From Citrobacter koseri ATCC BAA-895 (GTDB lineage: Bacteria > Pseudomonadota > Gammaproteobacteria > Enterobacterales > Enterobacteriaceae): 64,000 nt of DNA. The stretch covers positions 4,030,001-4,094,000 of the forward strand of contig NC_009792.1 in assembly GCF_000018045.1 (NCBI RefSeq). The letters run 5' to 3'. The position numbers were made by a program, and so were the translations under genes. Within the stretch, counting starts at the first letter, position 1; every line of letters begins with the position of its first letter. Positions 8,541 to 17,220 of this stretch are shown here, piece after piece. Under the pieces are notes generated by a model. It did not search any database and was not told where the DNA came from. It saw only the letters and a program-made list of their open reading frames with translations.

Positions 8541-9164
8541 ATGAGTAAGTTACGCACTGCAATTATCGTGGATGATCATCCCCTCGCGCGTCTGGCTATC
8601 CGTGGAGTGCTGGAGAAACAGCGCATTACTGTAATCAACGAATATGAAGACGGGACGACTGCGCTGGAAGCGTTAACAAAAACGGCTGCGGATATTGTTG
8701 TCGTGGATGTCGAGATCCCCGGAGTGAATGGCGTCGAACTGGTAGAAAAGCTCAGAGCACGGCAGTTCACCGGCGTGCTGATTGTCGTGTCCGCGAAAAA
8801 CGATCGTTACTACAGCAAACGTTGCGCTCAGGTGGGCGCTAACGCTTTCATCAGTAAAAAACAGGATATGGAAAACATTCTGGCCGCCATTAATGCAGCG
8901 CAAAATGGTTATAGCTATTTTCCTTTTTTCCTTGAAGCCCCCTCAGTTGCGTTAACCGATGCACAACGCCTGGAATCCCTCTCGGCACAGGAGATGAAGG
9001 TGATGGGCTATATGCTTAATGGTCTTGATAATTCACAAATTGGCGATGCAATGCATATCAGCAGCAAAACGGTCAGCACCTATAAAACACGGTTAATGGA
9101 AAAGTTAGGCTGCAAATCATTAATTGAGCTGCTCTCATTTGCCCACCAAAATAAGCTGACCTGA
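8541..9164 (+). CDS. EvgA-like response regulator (NarL/LuxR family)
   Basis: This 207-residue response regulator has a receiver domain with the acidic pair in IIVDDHPLA near the N-terminus, the phosphoacceptor Asp at residue 56 in VVVDVEIPG and a conserved Lys in SKKQD. The C-terminal LuxR-type helix-turn-helix includes LSAQEMKVMGYMLNGLDN and SSKTVSTYKTRLMEKL. Closely matching segments (IIxDDHPLA, PGVNG, VSAKNDxxY, SKTVSTYKxRLMEKL) make E. coli EvgA the nearest relative I recognise. The third in-frame ATG (8541) is preferred because CAGGA lies five bases upstream; 8520 and 8535 are alternatives. The stop overlaps the start of the sensor gene by one base. Flanking fimbrial operons suggest it may control pili. 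Confidence 0.88.
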   Translation: MSKLRTAIIVDDHPLARLAIRGVLEKQRITVINEYEDGTTALEALTKTAADIVVVDVEIPGVNGVELVEKLRARQFTGVLIVVSAKNDRYYSKRCAQVGANAFISKKQDMENILAAINAAQNGYSYFPFFLEAPSVALTDAQRLESLSAQEMKVMGYMLNGLDNSQIGDAMHISSKTVSTYKTRLMEKLGCKSLIELLSFAHQNKLT

Positions 9165-12100
9165 TGATGAATAAATGGCCCATATTCGTGCTCATTGTTT
9201 TATCGATTACCGGGCGTGGCGTTCATGCCCAGGATGAGCTACCCGTTGAGCTGGAGTTGTCGGGCTACAATTACATTACGCCGGTCCCTGTTTATCTGAG
9301 TGAGGATGACAAGCGCTGGCTGAAGCAGAAAAAAACGCTTAAGGTTGCGGTTTATCAACCAGAGCAATCGCCCCTCGTGCAGACCACGCTTACAGGACGT
9401 TACCGTGGGATGAATGCCGATTATCTTGCGCTGATTCAGCATTCACTCAACACCCACATCAGCGTGACGGCCTGGAAAAATCAGGAATCGGCAATTCATG
9501 CGCTGAAAGCGGGCGAAGTCGATATGGTATTGACCGGTCTGGAGAGTCGCCCTTTCGCCGAAGAAGGCATTCTGTCCTCGCAGCCGCTGGTACATTCCTG
9601 GCCAAATTTAGTGACGTCGTTAGCCAATGTCATGGTTCCCTTGCAGAGTGCGCAAAGCACCCGGGTCGCTACTGTGAATCACTATCCTGATGAGGGGTTT
9701 ATTCAGCAGTCATTTCCTAACGCAGAGATCATCAATTATCCCACCTATCAGGAAGCGCTCAGCTCCGTCGCGCATGGGCAAAACGCCTGGTTTGTTGGCG
9801 ACTCACTGACAACCAGCACCTGGCTATCGCAGGAATTTAGCCTCGCGTTGACGACGGTGAAATACTGGCCTGAACCACAGAAAAAAAGCGCCTTTTTATT
9901 TTTGCCAACGCAGGAACGTCTGCTGACAATTGTGAATAACACGCTCAGCGCCATCGATGAAAATGTGCATGGGCAAATAGCCCAGTCAATGATCGATAAA
10001 GGCAATCTGTCCTTTCTGTTAGAGCCGCTTAACCTGACCAACCGAGAGAAACAGTGGCTGAAAAGTCATAACACATTGCGTGTCATCATTAACCCGTGGT
10101 TTGCGCCTTACACTATGGTCGACAGTAACCAGGAAACGCGGGGCGTGGTGGGGGATATCCTGAATCTGATCGGTCTGCAAACCGGTATGCAGTTTGAAAC
10201 CATTGTCGTCAAATCGAATGAAGAAATGGTTTCTGAAATGAAGAAAAACAACTGGCATATTGTGCAGGCCGCAACCTACGACTTGAGCCGTGAAAACGCG
10301 CTCTCCTTTACCCATCCCTTTATTACCACCCAATTCGTCACCGTTGTCAGAAAAGAGAATACGCAGGAGACCACGCTACGGGCGGGGATGAGTGTGGCTA
10401 TCGGCGCCGACCACGCGTTACTGGCAAAGCTTAAAGCCCAACACCCCGGCATCCAATGGAAAGAGGTGGAAAACTCCAGCGTAGCCTTGAATCTCGTGGC
10501 GACGGGAAAGGTGGACGCGGCCATTTCAAATCAGCTGACGGCCCGCTATATGAGCGAGCATTATTATCCCGATCAGCTCGCCTGGCTCCCGATTGCTGGT
10601 GAAGCGCCGGCGGCAATCAGTTTTGCCGTTCCCCGTTCTGAACCGGAACTTCGGCAGATCCTGGACAAAGCCCTGGATGATATTCCGCAAAAAGAGATTT
10701 TCCAGATCGTCAGTAAATGGATACGCCTGCCGGACGTCAAAATTGATACCTGGGAGTTGTATAACAGACCGTTCTATCTGGTGGCGATACTGGCGACGTT
10801 GCTGGTGGTGAGCAGCTTGCTGTGGGCCGTTTACCTGTCGCGGAAAGTCCGCCAAAGGAAACGTTCTCAACGCTTACTGGAGGCGGAACGAAACAAGGCA
10901 CAGCAGGCCAATGAAGAGAAGCGGGAATTTCTTTCCCATATGAGCCACGAGATCCGAACGCCGGTCAGTGCAATTATGGGATTTCTGGAACTCTTGCAGC
11001 TCTCCCCCGCTCGCTTCAGCCCTGAGGACAAAGCATCGGTGGATCAGGCCGCCCAGGCCTCGCGATCATTGTTAAAACTGATTGGCGAGATCCTCGATCT
11101 GGAAAAAATTGAATCAGGACTCTTAGACACCGTTCCGCAGTGGGTAAATGTTGATGCTCTGATAAAAGAAAAAATGACGCTGTTTAGCGCACTGGCGGCC
11201 CAAAAAGGGATCGACCTGCGTTATGACTCGCGGCTGGACCCGCAAGAGGCGATGCATCTGGACCCCCAGTTGCTGGGGCAGGTACTCACCAACCTCATTG
11301 GCAACGCGGTTAAATTTACGCAGCAAGGGCATGTCAGGATTTCGGCGACAAAGTCCAACGCGATGCTGGCGCTCTCGGTGAGCGACTCCGGTCCGGGTAT
11401 TAGCACTGAAGAACAGAACCGTTTATTCACCGCCTTTAGTCAGGGGAAAGCGGGTAAGCATCATCGCGGTTCGGGCCTGGGATTAGCGATCAGCCGGGCA
11501 TTGATGACGCAAATGGGGGGAACCATCGCGCTGCAAAGCGAAATAAACCGTGGAACCACCCTGACGCTGAACCTGCCCGTGCAAACCTCGCGTGATATCA
11601 CGCCGGTATCTATTGACGCGCCCCCACCCCCTCCCGTTATTCAGGGGACGCTGCGGGTATTAATCGTTGACGATCATCCCTCCAGTCGACTGCTCCTGAA
11701 ACGCCAGCTTGCAACGTCAGGTATTGTTGCGGATGAAGCCGAAAACGGCGAAGAGGCCTTACGACACCTTCAGCAACAGCATTATGATTTGCTTATTACC
11801 GACCTCAATATGCCCGCAATGGACGGCATTGAACTTACCCGTCAGGTACGGAAATTTAATCGCGACCTCACCATCTGGGGGTTGACCGCCTCAGCGCAAG
11901 AACATGAACGCGAACGCTGTCTTGCGGCAGGCATGAATGCCTGTATTTTCAAGCCGATTACGTTATCGCAAATCTCGCACTTCCTTTCAGGGATGTGTGA
12001 GACAGCCAATACGATGTTTGATATCGAAATGCTGGGTATGCTGGCGCAAGGCAACCGGGCGCTCATGCTTACAGCGTTAAAAGATGCACAGCAGGAGAAC

Positions 12101-12346
12101 CGCCGTGATTTAGTCGCCGCCCGACAAGCGGCGCATACTGAAGATTATCTGACCGTGAAGCGTCATATTCATCGCATTAACGGGACTGCCCAACTGCTGG
12201 GCGTTAAGGCATTGATGAAGGTAGCGCAGTCGCTGGAAGACAAACTACCTGACGCCATTTCCGCCGCAGACCTTGCCACAGACCTTGATCGCATCGACGC
12301 CTTACTTGATGAATTAGATCAGGCTATCGCAACATTCATTCCATAA
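9164..12346 (+). CDS. EvgS-like unorthodox hybrid sensor kinase lacking the PAS domain
   Basis: This is a 1060-residue multi-step phosphorelay sensor. A signal peptide (1-22) is followed by two tandem periplasmic SBP_bac_3-like domains (about 50-265 and 297-520) and a membrane helix at 537-558. A short linker leads to the HisKA box with His595 (SHMSHEIRTPVS), the ATPase domain with NLIGNAVKF and GSGLGLAIS, a receiver domain with phospho-Asp880 (LLITDLNMP) and a C-terminal HPt domain with His1003 (HRINGTAQ). E. coli EvgS is about 1197 residues and has a PAS domain between membrane helix and HisKA. Here the H box is only ~37 residues after the helix, so PAS is absent. It is translationally coupled to the response regulator. 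The ligand is unknown; E. coli EvgS responds to mild acid and other cues. Confidence 0.92.
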   Translation: MMNKWPIFVLIVLSITGRGVHAQDELPVELELSGYNYITPVPVYLSEDDKRWLKQKKTLKVAVYQPEQSPLVQTTLTGRYRGMNADYLALIQHSLNTHISVTAWKNQESAIHALKAGEVDMVLTGLESRPFAEEGILSSQPLVHSWPNLVTSLANVMVPLQSAQSTRVATVNHYPDEGFIQQSFPNAEIINYPTYQEALSSVAHGQNAWFVGDSLTTSTWLSQEFSLALTTVKYWPEPQKKSAFLFLPTQERLLTIVNNTLSAIDENVHGQIAQSMIDKGNLSFLLEPLNLTNREKQWLKSHNTLRVIINPWFAPYTMVDSNQETRGVVGDILNLIGLQTGMQFETIVVKSNEEMVSEMKKNNWHIVQAATYDLSRENALSFTHPFITTQFVTVVRKENTQETTLRAGMSVAIGADHALLAKLKAQHPGIQWKEVENSSVALNLVATGKVDAAISNQLTARYMSEHYYPDQLAWLPIAGEAPAAISFAVPRSEPELRQILDKALDDIPQKEIFQIVSKWIRLPDVKIDTWELYNRPFYLVAILATLLVVSSLLWAVYLSRKVRQRKRSQRLLEAERNKAQQANEEKREFLSHMSHEIRTPVSAIMGFLELLQLSPARFSPEDKASVDQAAQASRSLLKLIGEILDLEKIESGLLDTVPQWVNVDALIKEKMTLFSALAAQKGIDLRYDSRLDPQEAMHLDPQLLGQVLTNLIGNAVKFTQQGHVRISATKSNAMLALSVSDSGPGISTEEQNRLFTAFSQGKAGKHHRGSGLGLAISRALMTQMGGTIALQSEINRGTTLTLNLPVQTSRDITPVSIDAPPPPPVIQGTLRVLIVDDHPSSRLLLKRQLATSGIVADEAENGEEALRHLQQQHYDLLITDLNMPAMDGIELTRQVRKFNRDLTIWGLTASAQEHERERCLAAGMNACIFKPITLSQISHFLSGMCETANTMFDIEMLGMLAQGNRALMLTALKDAQQENRRDLVAARQAAHTEDYLTVKRHIHRINGTAQLLGVKALMKVAQSLEDKLPDAISAADLATDLDRIDALLDELDQAIATFIP

Positions 12347-12802
12347 CCTTCCTACACGCGTAGGCGGCGCCTGACAGAAAAATAAGGTGCCGCTGATGTT
12401 GTCCCGTTGTTAACCAGGTAAAATTAGCCTTGTTCTGACGGAATATATTTCGTTAATTAAACCTGGGATATTTCCTAAGAAAAATCCATTTTTACCGTCA
12501 TTTCAAGTTTCAACTATCAAATGACATCAAACCATTAAACCACACCTATCAATAGTGATAGTGTTAAATTTCATCTTTATGGCACATAAATAGTTTTTTA
12601 TTTCAATAAAGACGGCAATCACTGGATCGTTGTTCTTTTGAAAGGGAACAAATAGAAGAAACGATCGTTTTTATGATTATATTCGAAATCCATTATTTTT
12701 GTGGTGTCATCTGATTTTATTTTCTGTAAATTTCACAAAGAAACATGAGGTGAATTTCTGGCGTTAAATAACCAAAGAGGGCATGCCAAAAAGGGAAGTT
12801 TT
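12347..12802. other. AT-rich intergenic region between sensor kinase and luxR genes
   Basis: This 456-base gap holds an inverted repeat resembling an EvgA box right after the kinase stop, an imperfect hairpin at 12364-12393 (GCGGCGCCT / AGGTGCCGC, no T run) and then ~370 bases of AT-rich DNA up to the regulator gene. The AT-rich part probably contains the promoter of the LuxR-type gene. I see no further gene in it. Confidence 0.5.
12349..12366. promoter_or_regulatory. Candidate EvgA-type binding site
   Basis: TTCCTACACGCGTAGG has 5-bp arms CCTAC and GTAGG separated by four bases. The published E. coli EvgA box, as I remember it, is an 18-bp inverted repeat with arms of the form TTCYTAC and GTAGGA and the same 4-base centre. 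It lies three bases after the kinase stop and ~440 bases before the luxR-type gene. Assignment rests on motif similarity alone. Confidence 0.35.
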
Positions 12803-13375
12803 ATGGATTTGTCAAACTCCGTTTTTTCTGATGATTATTTTTTTATCGTCGGTATCAGTACGCTGTTAACATCGGAGTTGATTGATGAAAATTACTACAT
12901 AGTAGATGTTGAGACAACAAACCTCCTGCAGGTTAAAGAGCATTTTTTTGCAGACAGGAAGATTATTGCGTTTATAAGCAATGATCTTGACTACTATGCA
13001 TTAAAACATCTACGGAGTATTACGTTTGTTGATAAGCGAAGCCGACTTAATGAAATTCTGTCCTGCCTGTTTGTCAATGATTCCCGATATATTTATCGGG
13101 TGAAGTACACGCTTTCAATGCGAGAAAGCGAAGTGCTCTCATGTATGCAAAAAGGGCTTGATGCGAATGAGATTGGTAAACAATTAGGTATGACGGTTAA
13201 GACATTTTATGCCCACCGGCGCAGTTTGGTTTTTAAACTTCAGGTCGGCAATCGTATATCTTTGTACCGAACTATCGCACGAGTAGAAAGTTATAAGCAG
13301 GACACCTGCGAACACAGTATTTCGTTAATCAGACAATGTCATTCGTCAGATAAGTATTTCACTGGAGGGAATTAG
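12803..13375 (+). CDS. LuxR-type helix-turn-helix regulator next to fimbrial operon
   Basis: This 190-residue protein has a C-terminal LuxR/FixJ DNA-binding domain at about 108-165: LSMRESEVLSCMQKGLD, then NEIGKQLGMTVKTFYAHRRS. The N-terminal ~100 residues lack the Asp and Lys pattern of a functional receiver domain, so it is probably phosphorylation-independent. Stand-alone LuxR proteins of this size often control chaperone-usher operons. It is transcribed toward the pilin gene that begins 72 bases after its stop, which supports that role. The start at 12803 is preceded by GGGAAG. Coding sequence is AT-rich like other fimbrial regulators. The target is inferred from location. Confidence 0.8.
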   Translation: MDLSNSVFSDDYFFIVGISTLLTSELIDENYYIVDVETTNLLQVKEHFFADRKIIAFISNDLDYYALKHLRSITFVDKRSRLNEILSCLFVNDSRYIYRVKYTLSMRESEVLSCMQKGLDANEIGKQLGMTVKTFYAHRRSLVFKLQVGNRISLYRTIARVESYKQDTCEHSISLIRQCHSSDKYFTGGN

Positions 13376-13447
13376 CACATTATTAATTAAAATTTAAAGC
13401 ATCAGTATATTATTTCTTAAATATTAACTTAACTAACTGGATCTTAT

Positions 13448-13966
13448 ATGAAAAAGATTGCACTGATTTCCGCGATTTTATCGCTCTCTGTATTTCAGGC
13501 GGCAAATGCTGCTGACGGCGTAATTAGTTTTACTGGCAGCATCACCGGTACGGCCTGTGTGGTGGATACCTCTGCGATTGCGCAGCCTGTCAACCTGGGG
13601 ACTGTCGCGACAACCGCATTCTCAGGCGGTAGCGGAGCAACGGCGGCGGCAAAGCGTTTTAATATTGTGCTGAAATCCTGCCCGGCCAGCATTTCCAACG
13701 CCAGTATTCGTTTTGATGGCATCACCGACACGATTAACCCTTCTATTTTAGCACTGAGCAATGGGCAGACAGCGTCGAATGTTGGTGTCGCGATTTATGA
13801 GCAGGACAACTCAACGCTGATCCCTGTGGGTTCCGCATCCTCCAGCGTAGCGCTGGAAGAAGATGTTGATAACACACTGACTTACTTTGCCAAATATATG
13901 GCAACCGGCGCTGTTGGCGCGGGTACGGCAAACTCTTCAACCGCGTTTACCGTTATTTACCAGTAA
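13448..13966 (+). CDS. Type 1-like major fimbrial subunit (FimA family)
   Basis: This 172-residue pilin has a 21-residue signal peptide ending in NAADG. The fold is shown by TGTACVVDTS (first Cys), VLKSCPAS (second Cys), the VNLGTVATTAF strand and the C-terminal TAFTVIYQ with penultimate Tyr. It heads an intact four-gene operon of pilin, chaperone, usher and adhesin. It is clearly related to the pilin at 7096-7623; both share the LGxVATTAF segment. An intercistronic hairpin after the stop probably keeps pilin expression above that of the other genes. The upstream 72 bases are very AT-rich and may contain the operon promoter. Confidence 0.93.
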   Translation: MKKIALISAILSLSVFQAANAADGVISFTGSITGTACVVDTSAIAQPVNLGTVATTAFSGGSGATAAAKRFNIVLKSCPASISNASIRFDGITDTINPSILALSNGQTASNVGVAIYEQDNSTLIPVGSASSSVALEEDVDNTLTYFAKYMATGAVGAGTANSSTAFTVIYQ

Positions 13967-13970
13967 AAGC

Positions 13971-13988
13971 AGGGCCCTTCGCGGCCCT
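13971..13988 (+). promoter_or_regulatory. Intercistronic hairpin after pilin gene
   Basis: AGGGCC (13971-13976) pairs with GGCCCT (13983-13988) around a CTTCGC loop, five bases after the pilin stop. The stable stem lacks a T run. It is placed as in other fimbrial operons, where such a hairpin protects pilin mRNA and partly limits read-through. Confidence 0.6.
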
Positions 13989-14012
13989 GAGTAATTCACT
14001 CAGGATCTCTTC

Positions 14013-14690
14013 ATGTTTCAGAAAGTCTATAAAAAGATTGCCGTTGGTCTTTTGTTTATCTCCGCAACGGCAATAAGCGGCGTGGAAATAGGCGGCACCC
14101 GGCTTATTTATAACGGCAGTGGCAATCAGGCGGCAATCAGCGTTAACAATCCAGATAACAAGCCGTATTTAATTCAGTCATGGGTAAGCAAAAGTGAAAA
14201 TGGCGACGACAGTGACAATGCATTCATCACCACACCGCCTTTATTCAAATTAAATTCGCAGGCGCAGAATTCAGTACGCGTTATGTTATCAGGCGACACG
14301 CTCCCTACGGACAGAGAAAGTGTTTACTGGTTGAATATTAAAGCAATCCCTTCGTCATCACCGGATGCTAAAAATGAATTATTGATTGCGGTCAAAAGTA
14401 AAATGAAGCTGTTTTATCGTCCGGCAGGATTAAAAGGCGACCCTTCACTTGCGTATCAGCAGCTAACGTTTTCAAGCGTGGGTGGAAAGTTAAGTGTGCA
14501 TAACCCCTCGCCGTATAGCGTGTCGCTATACGACATCAAGGTGAATGGGAAACAACTAGCAAAACCTCCAATGGTTTTACCATTTCAAACGGTATCGCTA
14601 CCTCAGTCGGCGGTAACGGGTGGTGAAGTATCGTGGCGTGCGATTAATGACTTCGGAGGCATTACGGCTGAACATAAATTTAAAATGTAG
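14013..14690 (+). CDS. Periplasmic fimbrial chaperone (FimC/PapD family)
   Basis: This 225-residue chaperone has a signal peptide ending near SATAISG, the GGTRLIYNGSGNQAAISV N-terminal strands, QSWVSK, the LPTDRESVYWLNIKAIP signature and KLFYRPAGL before the second domain. It stabilises pilin subunits in the periplasm and delivers them to the usher. AGGAT precedes the ATG. It is the second gene of the intact operon and ends 11 bases before the usher gene. It is related to the chaperone at 6333-7034 but clearly divergent, so the two loci are not a recent duplication. Confidence 0.94.
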   Translation: MFQKVYKKIAVGLLFISATAISGVEIGGTRLIYNGSGNQAAISVNNPDNKPYLIQSWVSKSENGDDSDNAFITTPPLFKLNSQAQNSVRVMLSGDTLPTDRESVYWLNIKAIPSSSPDAKNELLIAVKSKMKLFYRPAGLKGDPSLAYQQLTFSSVGGKLSVHNPSPYSVSLYDIKVNGKQLAKPPMVLPFQTVSLPQSAVTGGEVSWRAINDFGGITAEHKFKM

Positions 14691-14701
14691 GTTACAAAGC
14701 C

Positions 14702-17203
14702 ATGTTTCATGTCAATGCAGTTTCGGGTTTTGCTAAATTAACTCGGTTATCCACACTTATTTATCTGTGTACGCATACTCCTGCTGTACTGGCTGGCGAT
14801 TATTTCTCTCCAGATTTTATTGAAACCCGTGGAAATATCCCGCGTGATATTGATATTTCTCGTTTTAATGAAGCTGACGGGCAGGTGCCTGGCGTCTATC
14901 ACGTTGATGTCTATGTAAATGGAAATTATCTGGCATCACAGGATATTTCATTTATTGACAGTAAGAGTGGGTTAATACCGGTGTTGACTCGTGCAGATCT
15001 GGTGCAATGGGGCGTTAAGCGCAATGCACAACCTGAATGGATGCACATGGCAGATACCGCGAACGTTGAACACCTCAGCAAACTGCTTCCCGGCAGCCAG
15101 CTTATTTTCCAGTTTGACGGGATGCGCCTGGATCTCTCCGTACCGCAGGAGTATCTACAGCGCGATCCCCGGGGGTCGGTATCGCCTGAGCGGTGGGATG
15201 ACGGACTGAATATGCTGTTCCTGAACTACAACTTCTCAGGCGCTAACACGCATGGCAGCGACAAGTCGAGTAACGACAGCTATTTGAACCTGCGTAGCGG
15301 TATTAACGTTGGGCCCTGGCGATTGCGTCATTACGCCACTTATAACAACAACGATGGCGCTGGTCACTGGAACACCCTTGGCACATCTCTGGAGCGTGAC
15401 ATTAAGGCTCTGAAAAGTCAGTTCAGCATAGGCGATGGTTATACGCAGGCCGGTGTGTTCGACAGCGTGAATTTTCGCGGCGCGCAGCTTTATTCAGATG
15501 ACAGCATGATGCCGGAAAGCGTCCGTGGTTTTGCTCCCGTGGTACGCGGTATTGCACAGACCAACGCGCAGGTCACCATTCGTCAGGGTGGCAACGTTAT
15601 CTGGCAATCTTATGTGCCGCCAGGCCCGTTCGCGATTGACGATCTGTACCCGACCACCGCCAGCGGCGATCTGGAAGTGGCGGTACGTGAGGCGGATGGA
15701 TCGGTGCATCAGTTTATTCAGCCATTTTCCGCGGTGCCGGTGATGCAACGCGAAGGTCAGTTCAAATATGCGCTGGCAGCAGGGAAATATCGCGCGGCAA
15801 ACAGCAAAGATAAAGAGCCGGAATTTCTACAGGGCACGCTGAGCTACGGTTTACCCTGGGATAGCACGATATATGGCGGCACGCTGGCATCCGCAGATTA
15901 CTGGGCCGGAGCACTGGGGATCGGAAAAGGGTTCGGTGAATTCGGCTCGCTCTCTTTTGACGCCACTTTCGCCCGTACGCAACTGCCCGGCAAGACAGAA
16001 GAAGGCGTGTCGTTACGCGCGCAATACGCCAAAGACTTTGCTTCGACAGGCACCTCATTCAGTTTGATGGGCTATCGCTATTCCTCATCAGGTTTTCGTG
16101 ATTTCCAGGAAGCGAACGGGGATGTGAATACCTTTCGAATGGGGAGCGACACAATACGTGAAGGCAACAGCTGGCGCTATGAACGGAACAAACGCAGCAA
16201 GGCGCAGGTGACTCTGAACCAGCGACTTGGCGACTGGGGAAATATAAACCTCTCCGCCTGGCAACAGGATTACTGGGGCGGCGACACCGAGCGCAGCGTT
16301 AACGTGGGTTACAACACAAGCATAAACAATATCAACTACGGCCTGAACTACAGCTATTCACGCGGCCCCTGGCACAATGAAAACGATCATATCGTCTCTC
16401 TGACGATGCAGATTCCGCTCTCACGTTTCCTGCCAGACAGCTGGATGACGGTATCCGGGAACAGCAACAAAAAAGGCGATACGACTTCGCAGGTGGGGTT
16501 ATCCGGTTCAGCGCTGGAAGATAAAAACCTGAGCTGGAACGTACAGCAGGGCTACAACAGCAAAGGCTCGGATGCGATGGGAAGCGCTTCCGTCAATTAC
16601 AAGGGACGTCATGGCGAGTATCAGCTTGGTTACAACTACTCTCGCGATAACCGCCAGATGTCGGTTGGGGCGATGGGCGGCATTGTGGTTCACCCTTACG
16701 GCGTCTCGGCCACGCAGCCTCTTGGCGAAACTATGGCACTGGTGAAAGCGGACAACGCGGCGGATGTAAAAGTGGCGAATAACAGCGGGATTTACACCGA
16801 CAGCAGAGGTTTTGCCGTGGTGCCGTATGTCACGCCGTATCGGCAGAACAGTCTGTCATTGGATACCGCATCGCTGAACCCGCATACCGATGTGCTGAAT
16901 GACACCTACACCGTTGTACCGACCAAAGGCGCGCTGGCGCTGGCTGATTACCCTACCGTCACCGGTTATAAGGTCATGCTTCAGTTCACCGGGAAAGAGA
17001 TTCCGTTTGGCGCGACGACCCGTATTAAAAATCACGACAACATTCCAGAAGGAATGGTTGACGATCGCAAACGCGTCTGGCTCAACGGCGTACCGGAAAA
17101 CGGGACTGTGATCGTTAACTGGGCCGAGGGAAGTTGTCAGGCAACGTATCAGATAACGCAGATCGCTGACAAACCGCAAACAGTCATCGCGCAATGCCAC
17201 TGA
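14702..17203 (+). CDS. Fimbrial outer-membrane usher (FimD family)
   Basis: At 833 residues this usher has the normal full length. After a signal peptide comes the N-terminal chaperone-binding domain (DYFSPDFIE, FDGMRLDLSVPQ), then the 24-strand barrel with the middle plug domain (RGFAPVVRGIAQTNAQVTI region), and the two C-terminal domains. The last residues include a Cys pair (GSCQATYQI and the final IAQCH) typical of the second C-terminal domain. It forms the outer-membrane pore through which pilin-chaperone complexes are assembled. Start is ATG at 14702. The adhesin gene follows 17 bases after its stop. This gene shows what the truncated usher at 4448-6295 has lost. Confidence 0.95.
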   Translation: MFHVNAVSGFAKLTRLSTLIYLCTHTPAVLAGDYFSPDFIETRGNIPRDIDISRFNEADGQVPGVYHVDVYVNGNYLASQDISFIDSKSGLIPVLTRADLVQWGVKRNAQPEWMHMADTANVEHLSKLLPGSQLIFQFDGMRLDLSVPQEYLQRDPRGSVSPERWDDGLNMLFLNYNFSGANTHGSDKSSNDSYLNLRSGINVGPWRLRHYATYNNNDGAGHWNTLGTSLERDIKALKSQFSIGDGYTQAGVFDSVNFRGAQLYSDDSMMPESVRGFAPVVRGIAQTNAQVTIRQGGNVIWQSYVPPGPFAIDDLYPTTASGDLEVAVREADGSVHQFIQPFSAVPVMQREGQFKYALAAGKYRAANSKDKEPEFLQGTLSYGLPWDSTIYGGTLASADYWAGALGIGKGFGEFGSLSFDATFARTQLPGKTEEGVSLRAQYAKDFASTGTSFSLMGYRYSSSGFRDFQEANGDVNTFRMGSDTIREGNSWRYERNKRSKAQVTLNQRLGDWGNINLSAWQQDYWGGDTERSVNVGYNTSINNINYGLNYSYSRGPWHNENDHIVSLTMQIPLSRFLPDSWMTVSGNSNKKGDTTSQVGLSGSALEDKNLSWNVQQGYNSKGSDAMGSASVNYKGRHGEYQLGYNYSRDNRQMSVGAMGGIVVHPYGVSATQPLGETMALVKADNAADVKVANNSGIYTDSRGFAVVPYVTPYRQNSLSLDTASLNPHTDVLNDTYTVVPTKGALALADYPTVTGYKVMLQFTGKEIPFGATTRIKNHDNIPEGMVDDRKRVWLNGVPENGTVIVNWAEGSCQATYQITQIADKPQTVIAQCH

Positions 17204-17220
17204 TCTGGAGAGAAAGAAAA

